Part shown: in pieces, positions 36,510 through 45,298 of the stretch
Layout: every line of letters begins with the position of its first letter
Position numbering within the stretch: the first letter of the stretch is position 1
Assembly (NCBI GenBank): GCA_963848355.1
Contig: CAWKDG010000002.1
Coordinates: 558,001-622,000 of the forward strand
Length of the DNA: 64,000 bases
Source of the DNA: CAWKDG01 sp963848355
GTDB taxonomy: Bacteria; Actinomycetota; Acidimicrobiia; Acidimicrobiales; UBA8190
Direction: 5' to 3'
Position numbers and translations under genes: made by a program
The notes under the pieces: model-generated
What the model was told of the DNA's origin: nothing
Databases searched by the model: none
What the model saw: the letters and a program-made list of their open reading frames with translations, nothing else

Positions 36510-36772
36510 GCAGCCCGCGAGTGCCCGGCGGGGTGGTGCACAAGCTTCCCGCAGACCTGCGCAAGGCACTGATCGCCAACCCCACGGCATTCACTGCCTG
36601 GAAGGACATCACGCCCCTGGCCCGCAACGAGTTCATCTGCTGGGTCGAGGATGCCAAGCAGGAGGTAACTCGGAAACGCCGCATTCGCCGGACCCAGGAG
36701 GAGCTGGAGGAAGGCCAGCGCCGGCCCTGCTGCTGGCCAGGGTGCAAGCACCGCGAACGCACCGGCAGTTAG
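36494..36772 (+). CDS. YdeI/OmpD-associated-like small protein (C-terminal domain)
   Basis: A 92-residue protein: VVHKLPADLRKALIANPTAF, then ITPLARNEFICWVEDAKQ and RRIRRTQEELEEGQRRPCCW, ending PGCKHR. This matches the C-terminal domain of the YdeI/OmpD-associated (bacteriocin-protection) family, including the terminal RRPCCWPGC motif. In many bacteria this domain follows a DUF1905 beta-barrel; here it stands alone. The ATG at 36494 lies inside the 3' end of the oxidoreductase gene, suggesting coupled translation. The molecular function of the family is unknown. Confidence 0.8.
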   Translation: MDGRVSSPRVPGGVVHKLPADLRKALIANPTAFTAWKDITPLARNEFICWVEDAKQEVTRKRRIRRTQEELEEGQRRPCCWPGCKHRERTGS

Positions 36773-36797
36773 CAGTCAGATAGCAGTCGACAGGACC

Positions 36798-37781
36798 TCA
36801 GGGCACGAGCACGACCTTGCCGGCGATCGAGCGATCGAGGAGGCCCGCCATCACCGTCGCCGCCTCGGCCAGCGGTCGCTCGTGGGGCACGGTGGGGTGG
36901 AGACGGCCGTTCTCCACCAGTTCCACCAGCTCTCCGAGCATCTCCCGGTTGTCTCCCGGGTCCCCCATGGCCCACGCCCCCCAATCGACCCCGATCACGG
37001 TGCGGTTGTTGAGCAGGACCTGGTTGAGCGGAATGGTGGCGATCGGTCCCGAGGCGAAGCCGATGACACAGAAGCGGCCGAACTTCCGCATGGCCCGCAG
37101 CGCCGGCTCGCTGTGGCGCCCGCCCACCGTGTCGATGACGACATCGACGCCGCCGTCGGAGAGCGCCCGGGCCCTCGCCTTCAGGTCCTCACCCTCGTAG
37201 GCGATGGTGGCGGCGGCGCCCATGGACCGAGCCGCCTCCAGCTTCTCGGTGGTGGAGGCCGCCGCGATCACCCGGGCCCCGAGGGCGACGGCCACGTCGA
37301 CCGCCGCCAGTCCGATGCCACCACCGGCACCGAGGACGAGCACCCACTCGCCCTCGTGCATCGAGGTCCGCCGCGTCATCGTGAACCACGCCGTGCTGTA
37401 GCTCTGGATGAAGGCCGCCGCCTGACCGAACCCCAGATCGGAGGGGATGGGCTCGAGCGACGCATCGTGGACGAGCACCTGCTCGGCGAAGGCGCCGAAC
37501 CCGGTCATGGCCATGACGCGGGCGCCGACGCCGACGCGGCTGACGTCGTCACCCACGGCGGACACGACGCCGGCGAGCTCGCCCCCCGGGACGTACGGGG
37601 TGGCCGGCTTCATCTGGTAGCGGCCCTGGCACAACAGGCCGTCGACATAGTTGACCCCCATGGCCCGTACGTCGACCACGACCTGGCCCGGTCCCGGCAC
37701 GGGGGTGGGACGCTCCTCGATCACGATATGGTCGAGGGGACCGAGCTCCCGGCACACGACGGCACGCACGGTTGGCGACAC
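36798..37781 (-). CDS. NADPH:quinone reductase-like zinc-independent MDR protein
   Basis: A 327-residue medium-chain dehydrogenase/reductase. VRAMGVNYVDGLLCQGRY and PYVPGGELAGVVSAVGDDVS are the quinone-reductase N-terminal motifs. VLVLGAGGGIGLAAVDVAVA (about 144-163) is the NADP-binding motif and VDVVIDTVGGRHSEPALRAM the second half of the Rossmann fold. The zinc ligands of alcohol dehydrogenases are missing, as in QOR/crotonyl-CoA-like members. The frame is intact. It is divergent from the phosphodiesterase and convergent with the YdeI-like gene. Electron acceptor unknown. Confidence 0.9.
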   Translation of the reverse strand: MSPTVRAVVCRELGPLDHIVIEERPTPVPGPGQVVVDVRAMGVNYVDGLLCQGRYQMKPATPYVPGGELAGVVSAVGDDVSRVGVGARVMAMTGFGAFAEQVLVHDASLEPIPSDLGFGQAAAFIQSYSTAWFTMTRRTSMHEGEWVLVLGAGGGIGLAAVDVAVALGARVIAAASTTEKLEAARSMGAAATIAYEGEDLKARARALSDGGVDVVIDTVGGRHSEPALRAMRKFGRFCVIGFASGPIATIPLNQVLLNNRTVIGVDWGAWAMGDPGDNREMLGELVELVENGRLHPTVPHERPLAEAATVMAGLLDRSIAGKVVLVP

Positions 37782-37882
37782 TACGACACGACCCAGGCTG
37801 GGGACGAAGGAGGCGGCGCCACCGGCTTCCGAACACGGACCTCACGCCGCATACCGGGAGGCCAGCGCCTACCATTCCCGGG

Positions 37883-39475
37883 GTGCCGAGCCCCGAGGTG
37901 TCGAGTTCCGAGAGGTCGAGCTCCGAGGCGTCGAGCCCCGGCGGCACCGGGGCCGGGGACCTGCGCCGGACCGCGGTCGCCGTCCTGATCGACCCCGGCC
38001 TCGAGTCCCTCGTCGAGATGGTCCTGGCCTCGCCCGCTCCCGACGTCTACGAGGCCCGGAGTGTCGACGGCTTCGTTCGCTTCCGTCGCCGGGCCACGGC
38101 CGACGGATGGGCCTTCGAGGTCGACGCCGTCGAGGGTCGCGATCCTCTCGGGGACCAGGACCCCACACGCTTCGCCTCGCTCGACACCGAGCTGGCCGCC
38201 CGCTTCCCCGACCGGCGCGCCAACAGTTATCCCTACGCCTGGGAGCACGTGGCCCAGATCTTCGATCATCCCTGTGCGCCCGATCTGTGTGTCCTGCACA
38301 CCGCCTCCCACCACCAGCAGGAGCACCGCGGCGAGCACGGGTCGCTCGGCGTGGTCCAGGCCCGGGCCCCGTTCATCCTGGCCGGGGCCGGAGTCGAGCG
38401 TCTGGGGATGGTCGACCGCCACTGCCGGTTGATCGACGTGGCCCCGACCGTCCTGGCCCTGCTCGGCATGGAGCCCGGGCCCGGGGTGCGTCCGGGGCCG
38501 GCGGGATCCGACGGCACGGGGCGCGCCGACGCCTACCTGGCCCGCCAGGACGGCGACGCTCTCGTCGATCTGATCGACCGGTCGGCACCGCCGCCGGACC
38601 ATGTCGTGGCCGTCCTCTTCGACGGGTGCAACCCCAACCGCCTCTACGACATGGCGGCGAGCGGCGACGCACCCCACGTGGCCCGCCTGATCGCCGAGGG
38701 GACGGCGTTCCGGTACGGGGCCATGGCGTCATTGCCCACGGTGACGCTGGCCAACCACACGAGTCTCCTCACCGGCTGCCACCCCGGGCACCACGGCGTC
38801 CTCCACAACGCCTGGTTCGACCGGTCTCTCGGGCACCAGGTGGTGACCGAGTCCCCCGCCACCTGGCAGGAGGCCATGCAGTGGCTGGCGACGGGGGTGG
38901 AGACGATCCACCTGGCCGTCAAGCGCCGGCGTCCCCACGCCGTGACGGTGTCGGTGAACGAGCCCGCCGATGTCGGTGCCGACTACTCGACCTTCGAACT
39001 GTTCCGTCAGGGAAGGACGGGAGAGCTCCTCCCCGATCTCTCCGTGCTCCCTCCGTTCACCACCGAACGCTTCGCCGAATCGAGCGAGGACTACCGGTGG
39101 GCGACGTTCGCCGATTCGGTGGCCCTACGACAGGCCACCGCCATCTGGAGCGGGACACACCTGGGTGTCGACTACCCGACGCCCGTCTTTACCTGGGTGA
39201 GCTTCTCGCTCACCGATTCCGCCTTCCACGAGGGCGGGCCCCACTCCGAGGTGGCCGCGGCGGCGGTGCGCGACACCGACGCACGATTGGGCGAGCTCAT
39301 GGCCGCCGTCGAGGCGGCCGGGGTGTTCGACCGCACCGCCTTCTGTCTGGTGGCGGACCACGGCATGGAGCTGAACGACCCCGAGGTCAACGGCGACTGG
39401 GGCGATGCGCTGCGGGCCGCCGGCATCACCTTCCGCGACGAGGCCTCGGGCTTCCTCTATCTCGACGTCCCCTAG
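37883..39475 (+). CDS. Two-lobed alkaline-phosphatase-superfamily phosphodiesterase
   Basis: A 530-residue protein with an unusual layout. After a Ser/Glu repeat leader (about 1-25), residues about 30-200 resemble the C-terminal half of an alkaline-phosphatase-fold enzyme (LHTASHHQQEHRGEHGSLG, then APFILAGAGV and LIDVAPTVLALLGM). From about residue 235 a second, complete-looking lobe begins: HVVAVLFDGCNPNRLYDMA (first metal Asp), ASLPTVTLANHTSLLTGCHP (nucleophile Thr in PTVT), SFSLTDSAFHEGGPHS and CLVADHGMELN (metal Asp-His). Type I phosphodiesterase/nucleotide pyrophosphatase chemistry is likely. GTG 37883 is the chosen start; no signal peptide is seen. Confidence 0.78.
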   Translation: MPSPEVSSSERSSSEASSPGGTGAGDLRRTAVAVLIDPGLESLVEMVLASPAPDVYEARSVDGFVRFRRRATADGWAFEVDAVEGRDPLGDQDPTRFASLDTELAARFPDRRANSYPYAWEHVAQIFDHPCAPDLCVLHTASHHQQEHRGEHGSLGVVQARAPFILAGAGVERLGMVDRHCRLIDVAPTVLALLGMEPGPGVRPGPAGSDGTGRADAYLARQDGDALVDLIDRSAPPPDHVVAVLFDGCNPNRLYDMAASGDAPHVARLIAEGTAFRYGAMASLPTVTLANHTSLLTGCHPGHHGVLHNAWFDRSLGHQVVTESPATWQEAMQWLATGVETIHLAVKRRRPHAVTVSVNEPADVGADYSTFELFRQGRTGELLPDLSVLPPFTTERFAESSEDYRWATFADSVALRQATAIWSGTHLGVDYPTPVFTWVSFSLTDSAFHEGGPHSEVAAAAVRDTDARLGELMAAVEAAGVFDRTAFCLVADHGMELNDPEVNGDWGDALRAAGITFRDEASGFLYLDVP

Positions 39476-39525
39476 TCCCGGCCCGCTCGCCGCAGCGGTA
39501 CCTACCCCGACCCCGGAGGTCTGGC

Positions 39526-40448
39526 ATGAAGGTCCTACGCACTCCCGACGAGAGGTTCGCCGGTCTTGCCGGCTACGACTTCTCCCCGCACTACGTCGAG
39601 GTCCCGTCGGGCGACGGCGACGGACGGCTCCGGGTCCATTACATCGACGAAGGCCCCGCCGACGGGGCGGAGACGGTGCTGCTGCTCCACGGCGAGCCGT
39701 CATGGAGCTACCTGTACCGGAAGATGATCCCCCCGCTGACGGCGGCGGGCTTCCGGACCGTCGCCCCCGATCTCGTCGGTTTCGGACGTTCGGACAAGCC
39801 GGCGCAGCGGGGGGACTACAGCTACGCCCGGCATGTGGAGTGGCTCCGTGCCGCGCTGTTCGACGAGCTCGCTCTGTCGGGGGTGACCCTCGTGGGCCAG
39901 GACTGGGGCGGTCTGATCGGCCTGAGACTGGTGGCCGAGCATCCCGACCGTGTGCGCCGGGTCGTGGCCGCCAACACCGGCCTACCCACGGGCGACATGG
40001 ACATGGGCGAAGCCTTCCTGGCCTGGCAACGCTTCTCCCAGGAGACGCCCGAGCTCCCGGTGGGCCGGATCGTGGCCGGCGGATGCACCTCGTCGCCGTC
40101 GGACGACGTGGTCGCCGCCTACGACGCCCCGTTCCCCGACGAGACCTTCAAGGAGGGCGCCCGCCAATTCCCCGTGCTCGTGCCCACCCGACCCGACGAC
40201 CCGGCCGCTGACGCCAACCGGCGCGCCTGGGAGATGCTGAAGACCTTCGACAAGCCGTTCCTCTGCGCCTTCAGCGACGCCGACCCCATCACCGCGGGGC
40301 CGACGCCCTGTTCCTCGCCGTCGTACCGGGGACCCGGGGTCAGAAACACCCCACCATCACCGGTGCCGGCCATTTCCTCCAGGAGGACAGCGGGCCGGCC
40401 TTGGCCGACGCCGTCATCGACTTCGTGCGCCAAAATCCGGTCGACTGA
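39526..40448 (+). CDS. Haloalkane dehalogenase-like alpha/beta hydrolase (HLD-I), one frameshift
   Basis: A protein of about 307 residues closely patterned on DhlA: LLLHGEPSWSYLYRKMIPPL (53-72, oxyanion HGEP), PDLVGFGRSDKP, and TLVGQDWGG with nucleophile Asp126 followed by the halide-binding Trp127. The acid is expected in FSDADPITAG and the base His in TGAGHFLQED. The latter is reached only after a frame change near 40300; the corrected C-terminus ends VIDFVRQNPVD at TGA 40446-40448. The family cleaves carbon-halogen bonds by an ester intermediate. A second halide-stabilising Trp in the cap is not certain, so an epoxide- or ester-hydrolase role remains possible. ATG has CGGAGG upstream. Confidence 0.85.
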
Positions 40449-40454
40449 CGCCGG

Positions 40455-41042
40455 TCAGCCTGCAGAGGTGTCGTTGAAGGACCGGAGAACGGGCCCGTCG
40501 ACGCCCCACCCCACACGCGAGAGCGACGCCGTCGACAGGTGGAGCCTCCACGCCAGGTCGTCACCGGCGCCGAGCGCCCAGGCCACGGCCGCCTTGATGG
40601 GCGACACATGGCTGACGACCACGACGTCTCCGCCGGCCCGGGCCCCCGAACCGGGGCGGGCGAAGAGCTCCTCGCAGGCGCTGCGCACCCGCACCCCGAC
40701 CTCGGCCAGGGTCTCACCCCCCGGGGGACGGAAGAACGGATCGGAGCGCCAGCGGCCCCAGACCTCGGCGGGGACGGCACTGACGGGCTCACCTTCGAGC
40801 TCGCCGTAGTCGACCTCGGTCCAGCGCTCGTCCACCTCGATGGGGAGGCCCAGCGCGAGCGCCTCGGCCGTCTCCCGGGCCCGTCCGAGCGGGCTGCTGA
40901 TCAGTCTGCCGGCCCCGGCGAGCAGCGGGGAGAGGAGCGCCACCTGGGACCGGCCGTGCTCGGTGAGCGGCGACGGCGCCCGGCCCGACAGCCGCCCCTC
41001 GGCGTTGGCCGCCGACTGGCCGTGACGAACCAGGACGAGCAC
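40455..41042 (-). CDS. Histidine phosphatase family (phosphoglycerate-mutase-like) protein
   Basis: A 195-residue enzyme with the RHG motif LVLVRHGQSAANAEGRLSG at the N-terminus (catalytic His7), LISSPLGRARETAEAL, then WTEVDYGELEGEPVS (acid Glu region) and VVVSHVSPIKAAVAWALG with the second catalytic His. It is 10 bases downstream of a DUF164 zinc-ribbon gene, an arrangement repeatedly seen in Actinobacteria where this phosphatase is fused or adjacent to RNase H and a C4 zinc-ribbon protein. Alpha-ribazole phosphatase or acid phosphatase activity is possible. The frame is intact. Confidence 0.88.
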   Translation of the reverse strand: MLVLVRHGQSAANAEGRLSGRAPSPLTEHGRSQVALLSPLLAGAGRLISSPLGRARETAEALALGLPIEVDERWTEVDYGELEGEPVSAVPAEVWGRWRSDPFFRPPGGETLAEVGVRVRSACEELFARPGSGARAGGDVVVVSHVSPIKAAVAWALGAGDDLAWRLHLSTASLSRVGWGVDGPVLRSFNDTSAG

Positions 41043-41052
41043 GGCGACGCCG

Positions 41053-41814
41053 TCACCTGACCAGGATGCGACCGCACTGGTCGCAGGTGATCACTTCGTC
41101 GGGCGGAGCCTTGCGGATGCGATCGACCTCCATGGCCGGAAGGGCGAGATGGCACCCGCTGCACGACCCCCCCACCAGTCGGGCCGCTCCCGTCCCCGCC
41201 GACGTGGTGCGCAGGCGCTCGTAGCGGGTCAGGAGATCGGCGGGCACGGTGGCGGCCGCGGCCAGACGGGCCTCGCCCTGCGCGGCGATATCGGCGTCGA
41301 TCTTCGCCACGGCCTCGGCGATGGCCTCCCGGAGGCGGTCGCGGTCCTGGCGCAGCGCCGCTCGCTCGGTCTCGGCCGTCGCCAGCTCGCCGTCGAGGGG
41401 CTCCAGGGCCTCCATGATCTCGATTTCACGGTCCTCGAGCTCGGAGATGTGTCGCTTCAGGTGTTTGACTTCGTCGTCCATGGCCTGGAGGTCGCGGGCG
41501 GCCGACACCTGGCCGCCGTACATCCGCCGCTCCAGCTCCGTCCGGCGCGCCCGCGACACCTCGATCTGTTCCTCCAGGGCCGCCTGGCGCACGCCGAGCT
41601 CGTCGCGACCGGCCTGGACCTCGGCCGCCCGGCTCTCGAGCCCGGCCAGGCGGCCCTCGACCCCGGCCAGCTCCGACTGTTCGGGCAGGGAGGACCGACG
41701 GTGGCGCAGTTGGTCGACGGCGGTGTCGTGGTCCTGGACCTCGAGCAGGCGCTCGAAGACGGAGCGGGGGGCGGGGGCGTCGTCGCCGGTGTCGTGCGCC
41801 TCGTCCTCCGTCAC
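41053..41814 (-). CDS. C4-type zinc ribbon/coiled-coil protein (DUF164, CT398-like)
   Basis: A 253-residue protein. An N-terminal DTAVDQLRHRRSSLPEQSEL segment leads into a long antiparallel coiled coil (about 30-190, rich in Glu/Arg/Ala), then the zinc ribbon CSGCHLALP ... ITCDQCGRILV (two CxxC knuckles). This is the CT398/DUF164 family, implicated in other bacteria in secretion or sigma-factor interaction but of unsettled function. It is in an operon with the downstream histidine phosphatase and just downstream of the NUDIX gene. The frame is intact. Confidence 0.88.
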   Translation of the reverse strand: MTEDEAHDTGDDAPAPRSVFERLLEVQDHDTAVDQLRHRRSSLPEQSELAGVEGRLAGLESRAAEVQAGRDELGVRQAALEEQIEVSRARRTELERRMYGGQVSAARDLQAMDDEVKHLKRHISELEDREIEIMEALEPLDGELATAETERAALRQDRDRLREAIAEAVAKIDADIAAQGEARLAAAATVPADLLTRYERLRTTSAGTGAARLVGGSCSGCHLALPAMEVDRIRKAPPDEVITCDQCGRILVR

Positions 41815-41844
41815 CGGCCCTCCCTGCCGTCGTCCGCACTCCGA

Positions 41845-42475
41845 TCATGGCCCGTCCCCGACCCGTCGCCCTCGCGGCCGGGTCCGGAGGACACCTCGGG
41901 CTGGCGTCCGGGCCACCTCGAGCGCTCCGACCAGCGCGGCGTCGGCCACGGCCAGGGCCTCGTCCCAGGCGTACCACCGGGCTTCGGGACTCTCGTCCGG
42001 CGGCGGGCTCGGATCCTCGTCCGGCGCCAACAGGAAGTACCGGAGGTCGAGATGGGTGTGGCCCTTGGCCGCATCGTGGACGTCGAGGTGGATGAGGCGC
42101 GGACCGTCGGCGGGATGGTGGAGAACCAGCCCGGTCTCCTCCTCGGATTCGCGGCAGGGCGGCGTCCCAGGGGGACTCGTGCGGGTCGATGTGACCGCCG
42201 GGTTGCATCCATCGGTGGAGGCGCTTGTGCAGATGCAGGACCGTTCCCCGCCGGCCGACGACGACGGCCGATCCGGTCACGTGGACGGGGTCGGCCTCCT
42301 CGTCGAAGGGCCGGGGCAGGCTGTCGAGGGAGTCGAGGATCCGGGTCCGGGCGTCGGCCTCCCGGTCGTCGGCCGACCGTGTGTCCACGCACCGCCGCCC
42401 GCACCGTCTCGACGAGACCGGGCGGCCAGCGGCGTTCCTCTCGCTGCTGGCCGGCGCCTGGCGACACGCGTGCAT
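41845..42475 (-). CDS. NUDIX hydrolase, frameshifted
   Basis: The Nudix box is unambiguous once one frame change near 42150-42165 is allowed: MQPGGHIDPHESPWDAA joins to RESEEETGL, giving G-x5-E-x7-R-E-x2-E-E-x-G. Before it come EEADPVHVTGSAVVVGRRGT and LHLHKRLHRW; after it, HLDLRYFLLAPDEDP and RWYAWDEALAVADAA. The whole resembles actinobacterial 'HxxRPVDxREAxAxxRFL...' NUDIX proteins that hydrolyse nucleoside-diphosphate derivatives. The N-terminal 40 residues need one or two more frame changes. ATG 42475 is tentative. It lies upstream of the zinc-ribbon/phosphatase pair on the same strand. Confidence 0.75.
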
Positions 42476-42712
42476 CCCTAGCACACGGCGACGGGTCGCC
42501 ACCCGACCTCCGACGGTCCCGGACTCCGCCGGGGTCCGACCGGTCCCGGCGTCGGTGGGTCGGCTCCCCGGAAACGCCCCCGTCGCACCCGGGAGAAAAG
42601 TCGGGGCGACGCGACGGGAGTTGACGCAGAGAGTGGCTAAAATGCACAGTTCAGCCGATGCAGTCATACCGCCGACGCGACGACAGCGCGGCAACGGGGG
42701 GCAAGTACAGCG

Positions 42713-43237
42713 ATGGGCCAGTTCTCAGAAGCATTCGACCGATTCGTCGCGGCCGATCCCCTGGAGCTCCTCGAGGTCACCACCCGGCCCCGCAGCGGCC
42801 GGACCGGTGAGGACGACAAGAGTGCACGAAAGGCCGCCCCCGGACGCAGTCAACCGGGCATGAGCGCTGACTCGCTCAGTCGGATCCTGAAGACCGCCGA
42901 AGGTTCCGTGGTGGCGGCCGGCAGCTCCGACGCCGCCATCACCAAGCTGGCCCGGGAGCTGGTGCGCGATCCCAAGGACGGGGTCCGGGCGCTCAAGCGG
43001 TGGGGCCGCAAGGCGAAGAAGAACCCGCACAAGGCCATGGGGGCGCTGGCCACATTCGGCGAGGTGCTGAAACGGGCCGTCGCCCTGCTGCGGTGCATTC
43101 CCCAGAAGTTCGGGAACATCATCGAGGCGTTCAAGGATGCCGCCGCCGCGGTGGCCGTCGCCCTCAAGGCGTCGAGCTTCTCCCTCACCTTCGATCTGCC
43201 CCGGACCATCTCGCTCGGCTTCTCCTGGACGTCCTGA
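42713..43237 (+). CDS. Hypothetical protein, unknown family
   Basis: A 174-residue protein with no recognised domain. The N-terminus MGQFSEAFDRFVAADPLELL looks helical. A basic Arg/Lys-rich centre (LKRWGRKAKKNPHKAMGAL, about 101-119) precedes a hydrophobic helix (about 120-155, with AAAAVAVALKASSF) and a beta-like end (SLTFDLPRTISLGFSWTS). There is no signal peptide. AGCGATGGG context gives a weak ribosome site. In the 237 bases upstream, TAAAAT near 42636 is the best -10-like hexamer. It is divergent from the NUDIX gene and stands alone. Confidence 0.55.
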   Translation: MGQFSEAFDRFVAADPLELLEVTTRPRSGRTGEDDKSARKAAPGRSQPGMSADSLSRILKTAEGSVVAAGSSDAAITKLARELVRDPKDGVRALKRWGRKAKKNPHKAMGALATFGEVLKRAVALLRCIPQKFGNIIEAFKDAAAAVAVALKASSFSLTFDLPRTISLGFSWTS

Positions 43238-43278
43238 GACCGGAACCCCTGGGACCAGAGCCTTGAGGTATCGGGGGG

Positions 43279-43974
43279 TCAGGGCGCGGCGCCGTCGAGC
43301 TCGTAGTGCAGGCCGACCGCCCGTTCGATGATGCCGTTGCTCCACCCGTCCCACCCTCGTCGTTCGGCGTCGGCCAGAGGTGAGGCACCGTCGCGGTACG
43401 CGTCGACGGCGGCGAGGTCGCCGAATCCCTGCTCCCACAGATGGGTCCAACGGGGGCGCCCGGTGATCGGGGTGACGCCGTCGAACCATGCCGGCCCCAG
43501 CGTGTTGGCGCCGACGACGGACAGGATCATCCGATCGTCGTCCGCCGGCGCGTCACCGAGGGTGCGGGCCAGCCGATCGATCTCCGCCGGAGAGGCGCGA
43601 CGGTCGAGACGCAGGAGGACCAGCCGGCGCACGCCACCGGCCATGGCGAAGGCGGGGCCGTCGCAGTGGTAGCCGACCAACCCGGCGCCGAGGTCGTTGT
43701 CGACCACCACCCGTTCGGGGGAGTCGTTCAGGAGAGAGCGATCGAGGACGTCGGCGTGATACGGGTGGACCATGTACCGCTGGTACGCCTCCGGTGAGGC
43801 GAAGGCGTGCTCCCAGACGAGTTGGGCGGGCGCATCCGAGAGGTTCCATCCCACCCGGGAGTGCAGAACCTCGGGGATGAACTCCCCGCACCGCCGGCAC
43901 GCGGTGGCCAGGGCCCGGACGCGATCGGCGGCGGCGCCGGCGGCCACGGAATAGATCTCAAAACGCCGGAGCAC
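43279..43974 (-). CDS. Dabb/stress-responsive A/B-barrel-like protein
   Basis: A 231-residue protein with a ferredoxin-like alpha/beta barrel at the N-terminus: LRRFEIYSVAAGAAADRVRA, then HSRVGWNLSDAPAQLVWEHA and FASPEAYQRYMVHPYHADVL, the Dabb-type signature (stress-responsive dimeric barrel). The C-terminal half looks like a second, degenerate copy (VRRLVLLRLDRRASPAEIDR ... WTHLWEQGFGDLAAVDAYRD), so it may form the barrel within one chain. Dabb proteins include plant polyketide cyclases; no function is assigned. It follows the NIPSNAP-like gene on the same strand, 54 bases apart. Confidence 0.7.
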   Translation of the reverse strand: MLRRFEIYSVAAGAAADRVRALATACRRCGEFIPEVLHSRVGWNLSDAPAQLVWEHAFASPEAYQRYMVHPYHADVLDRSLLNDSPERVVVDNDLGAGLVGYHCDGPAFAMAGGVRRLVLLRLDRRASPAEIDRLARTLGDAPADDDRMILSVVGANTLGPAWFDGVTPITGRPRWTHLWEQGFGDLAAVDAYRDGASPLADAERRGWDGWSNGIIERAVGLHYELDGAAP

Positions 43975-44028
43975 GAAAAGCTCCTCCCCCGGTCCTCCCG
44001 AGCGGTGGCGGTGTGGGACACCGGCCGA

Positions 44029-44346
44029 TCATGGTGGTGAGAAGGCGACGCGATAGTAGAAACGACGCGTACCCCCTGTCCGCAGACCGGCGACGCGATC
44101 GGCGTACTCGTACCAGCGCGGGTCGAGGACGAGATTCCTGCGGATGACGTTCCAGTGGGCGTGGTCGTCGAAGGCCCAGACGATCTGGACATCCACGGGC
44201 GCGTCGATCTCGGTCGACGTCGTGGCGCACGACACGAAGGAGGCCCCCGCATCGGTCATGACGGGCACGCCCAGATGCTCGACGGCGTCGAGGTACGGAG
44301 CCAGACAGTGGGGCTCGACCTCGATGGTGTCGATGACGTAGGCCAT
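44029..44346 (-). CDS. NIPSNAP-like dimeric barrel protein
   Basis: A 105-residue protein starting at ATG 44346 (MAYVIDTIEVEPHCLAPYLD). The later VDVQIVWAFDDHAHWNVIRR and VLDPRWYEYADRVAGLRTGG match the second half of the NIPSNAP domain, in which strand, helix and 'LxDPxWxxY' recur. With the downstream Dabb-like gene it forms a pair of small alpha/beta-barrel proteins, possibly involved in monooxygenase- or polyketide-like chemistry, but no partner enzymes adjoin. A longer in-frame extension upstream would overlap the divergent lipoprotein gene and is unlikely. Confidence 0.7.
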   Translation of the reverse strand: MAYVIDTIEVEPHCLAPYLDAVEHLGVPVMTDAGASFVSCATTSTEIDAPVDVQIVWAFDDHAHWNVIRRNLVLDPRWYEYADRVAGLRTGGTRRFYYRVAFSPP

Positions 44347-44515
44347 GCTCTTCTCCGCCGTTGCTCCCCCGCCGTGGGAGCACGAGCGCTCACGGTAACA
44401 GCAGCATGAGGGCGACGCCCGGACCGACAGACCATCCCGGCCCCCGCCGACCAGCACCCCTGCACTGCGGCGAATTATGTCCGAAAGCGGACCATCGAGA
44501 GCAGGAGCGCATCCT

Positions 44516-45274
44516 ATGACCACGACGTCGTCCTCTTTTGTACGCGCCTCGCGTTGGGCCGGCGTCCTCGTCGGCCTCGTGCTGCTCGGAACGGTCCTCG
44601 CCGCGTGCGGCAGCTCGAACAATTCGGCGACGACGACAACCACTTCCGCCTCGGCGACGAGCAGCGCCACGACGAGCCCGTCGACGTCGGGCTCCTCGTC
44701 GTTGAGCAAGCTCGAATCCCTGTCCTCGACGATCCAAGGAGCAGAGAAGGCGACGTTCAAGTCCGTCTACACGATCACCAACGCGGGGATGACCCAGACG
44801 GTGACCATCGAGCAGAGCCCACCGAAGTCCCTCTTCATCACGAAGGGCGGCAGCGTGATCGACACGGGCACCGCCACGTATTTCTGCTCGACCACCTCCA
44901 CCCCGGAGACCTGCATCTCCGAGGGGTCGTCGAACCCCCTGGCGTCGCTTGTCGCCATCTTCAGCCCGGCGACCGTACTGGCCGGTCTGAGGGAGGCGCA
45001 GGCCGAGGCCGGCGCCCATGCCGCCGGGTACAGCCTGTCGTTCTCGTCCGGGTCCTACGCCGGCCAGAGCACGACGTGCGCCAACATCAGTGGCGCCGGA
45101 CATACGGCCAAGTACTGCGTCACGAAGCAGGGCATCCTCGCCTACGTCAGTTCCAACAGCGGCGGCTCCTTCGCCCTCACGAGCTACTCCTCCTCCCCGC
45201 CGGCCAGCGACTTCGCCCTTCCGGCGGGCGCCACGGTGGAGACCATCCCGACGGGGGTTCCCGGTACCCCCTGA
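44516..45274 (+). CDS. Secreted lipoprotein, unknown function
   Basis: A 252-residue lipoprotein. The signal peptide (MTTTSSSFVRASRWAGVLVG) ends in the lipobox LAAC at about 31-34, so Cys34 would be lipidated and the protein anchored on the outer face of the membrane. A Ser/Thr linker (about 38-65) precedes a mature domain with four Cys (FCSTTSTPETC, then TTCANIS and KYCVTKQG). It resembles LppX/LprG-like actinobacterial lipoproteins only in general layout; lipid binding is a guess. It is divergent from the NIPSNAP-like gene and convergent with the iron ABC gene. Confidence 0.8.
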   Translation: MTTTSSSFVRASRWAGVLVGLVLLGTVLAACGSSNNSATTTTTSASATSSATTSPSTSGSSSLSKLESLSSTIQGAEKATFKSVYTITNAGMTQTVTIEQSPPKSLFITKGGSVIDTGTATYFCSTTSTPETCISEGSSNPLASLVAIFSPATVLAGLREAQAEAGAHAAGYSLSFSSGSYAGQSTTCANISGAGHTAKYCVTKQGILAYVSSNSGGSFALTSYSSSPPASDFALPAGATVETIPTGVPGTP

Positions 45275-45298
45275 TCGTCGGGGACGCAACTGACGGGG

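Noticed and set aside
44347..44760. N-terminal extension of the NIPSNAP-like frame.
   Set aside because: The added 138 codons are opposite the lipoprotein signal region and unlike the family; Met at 44346 begins the domain.
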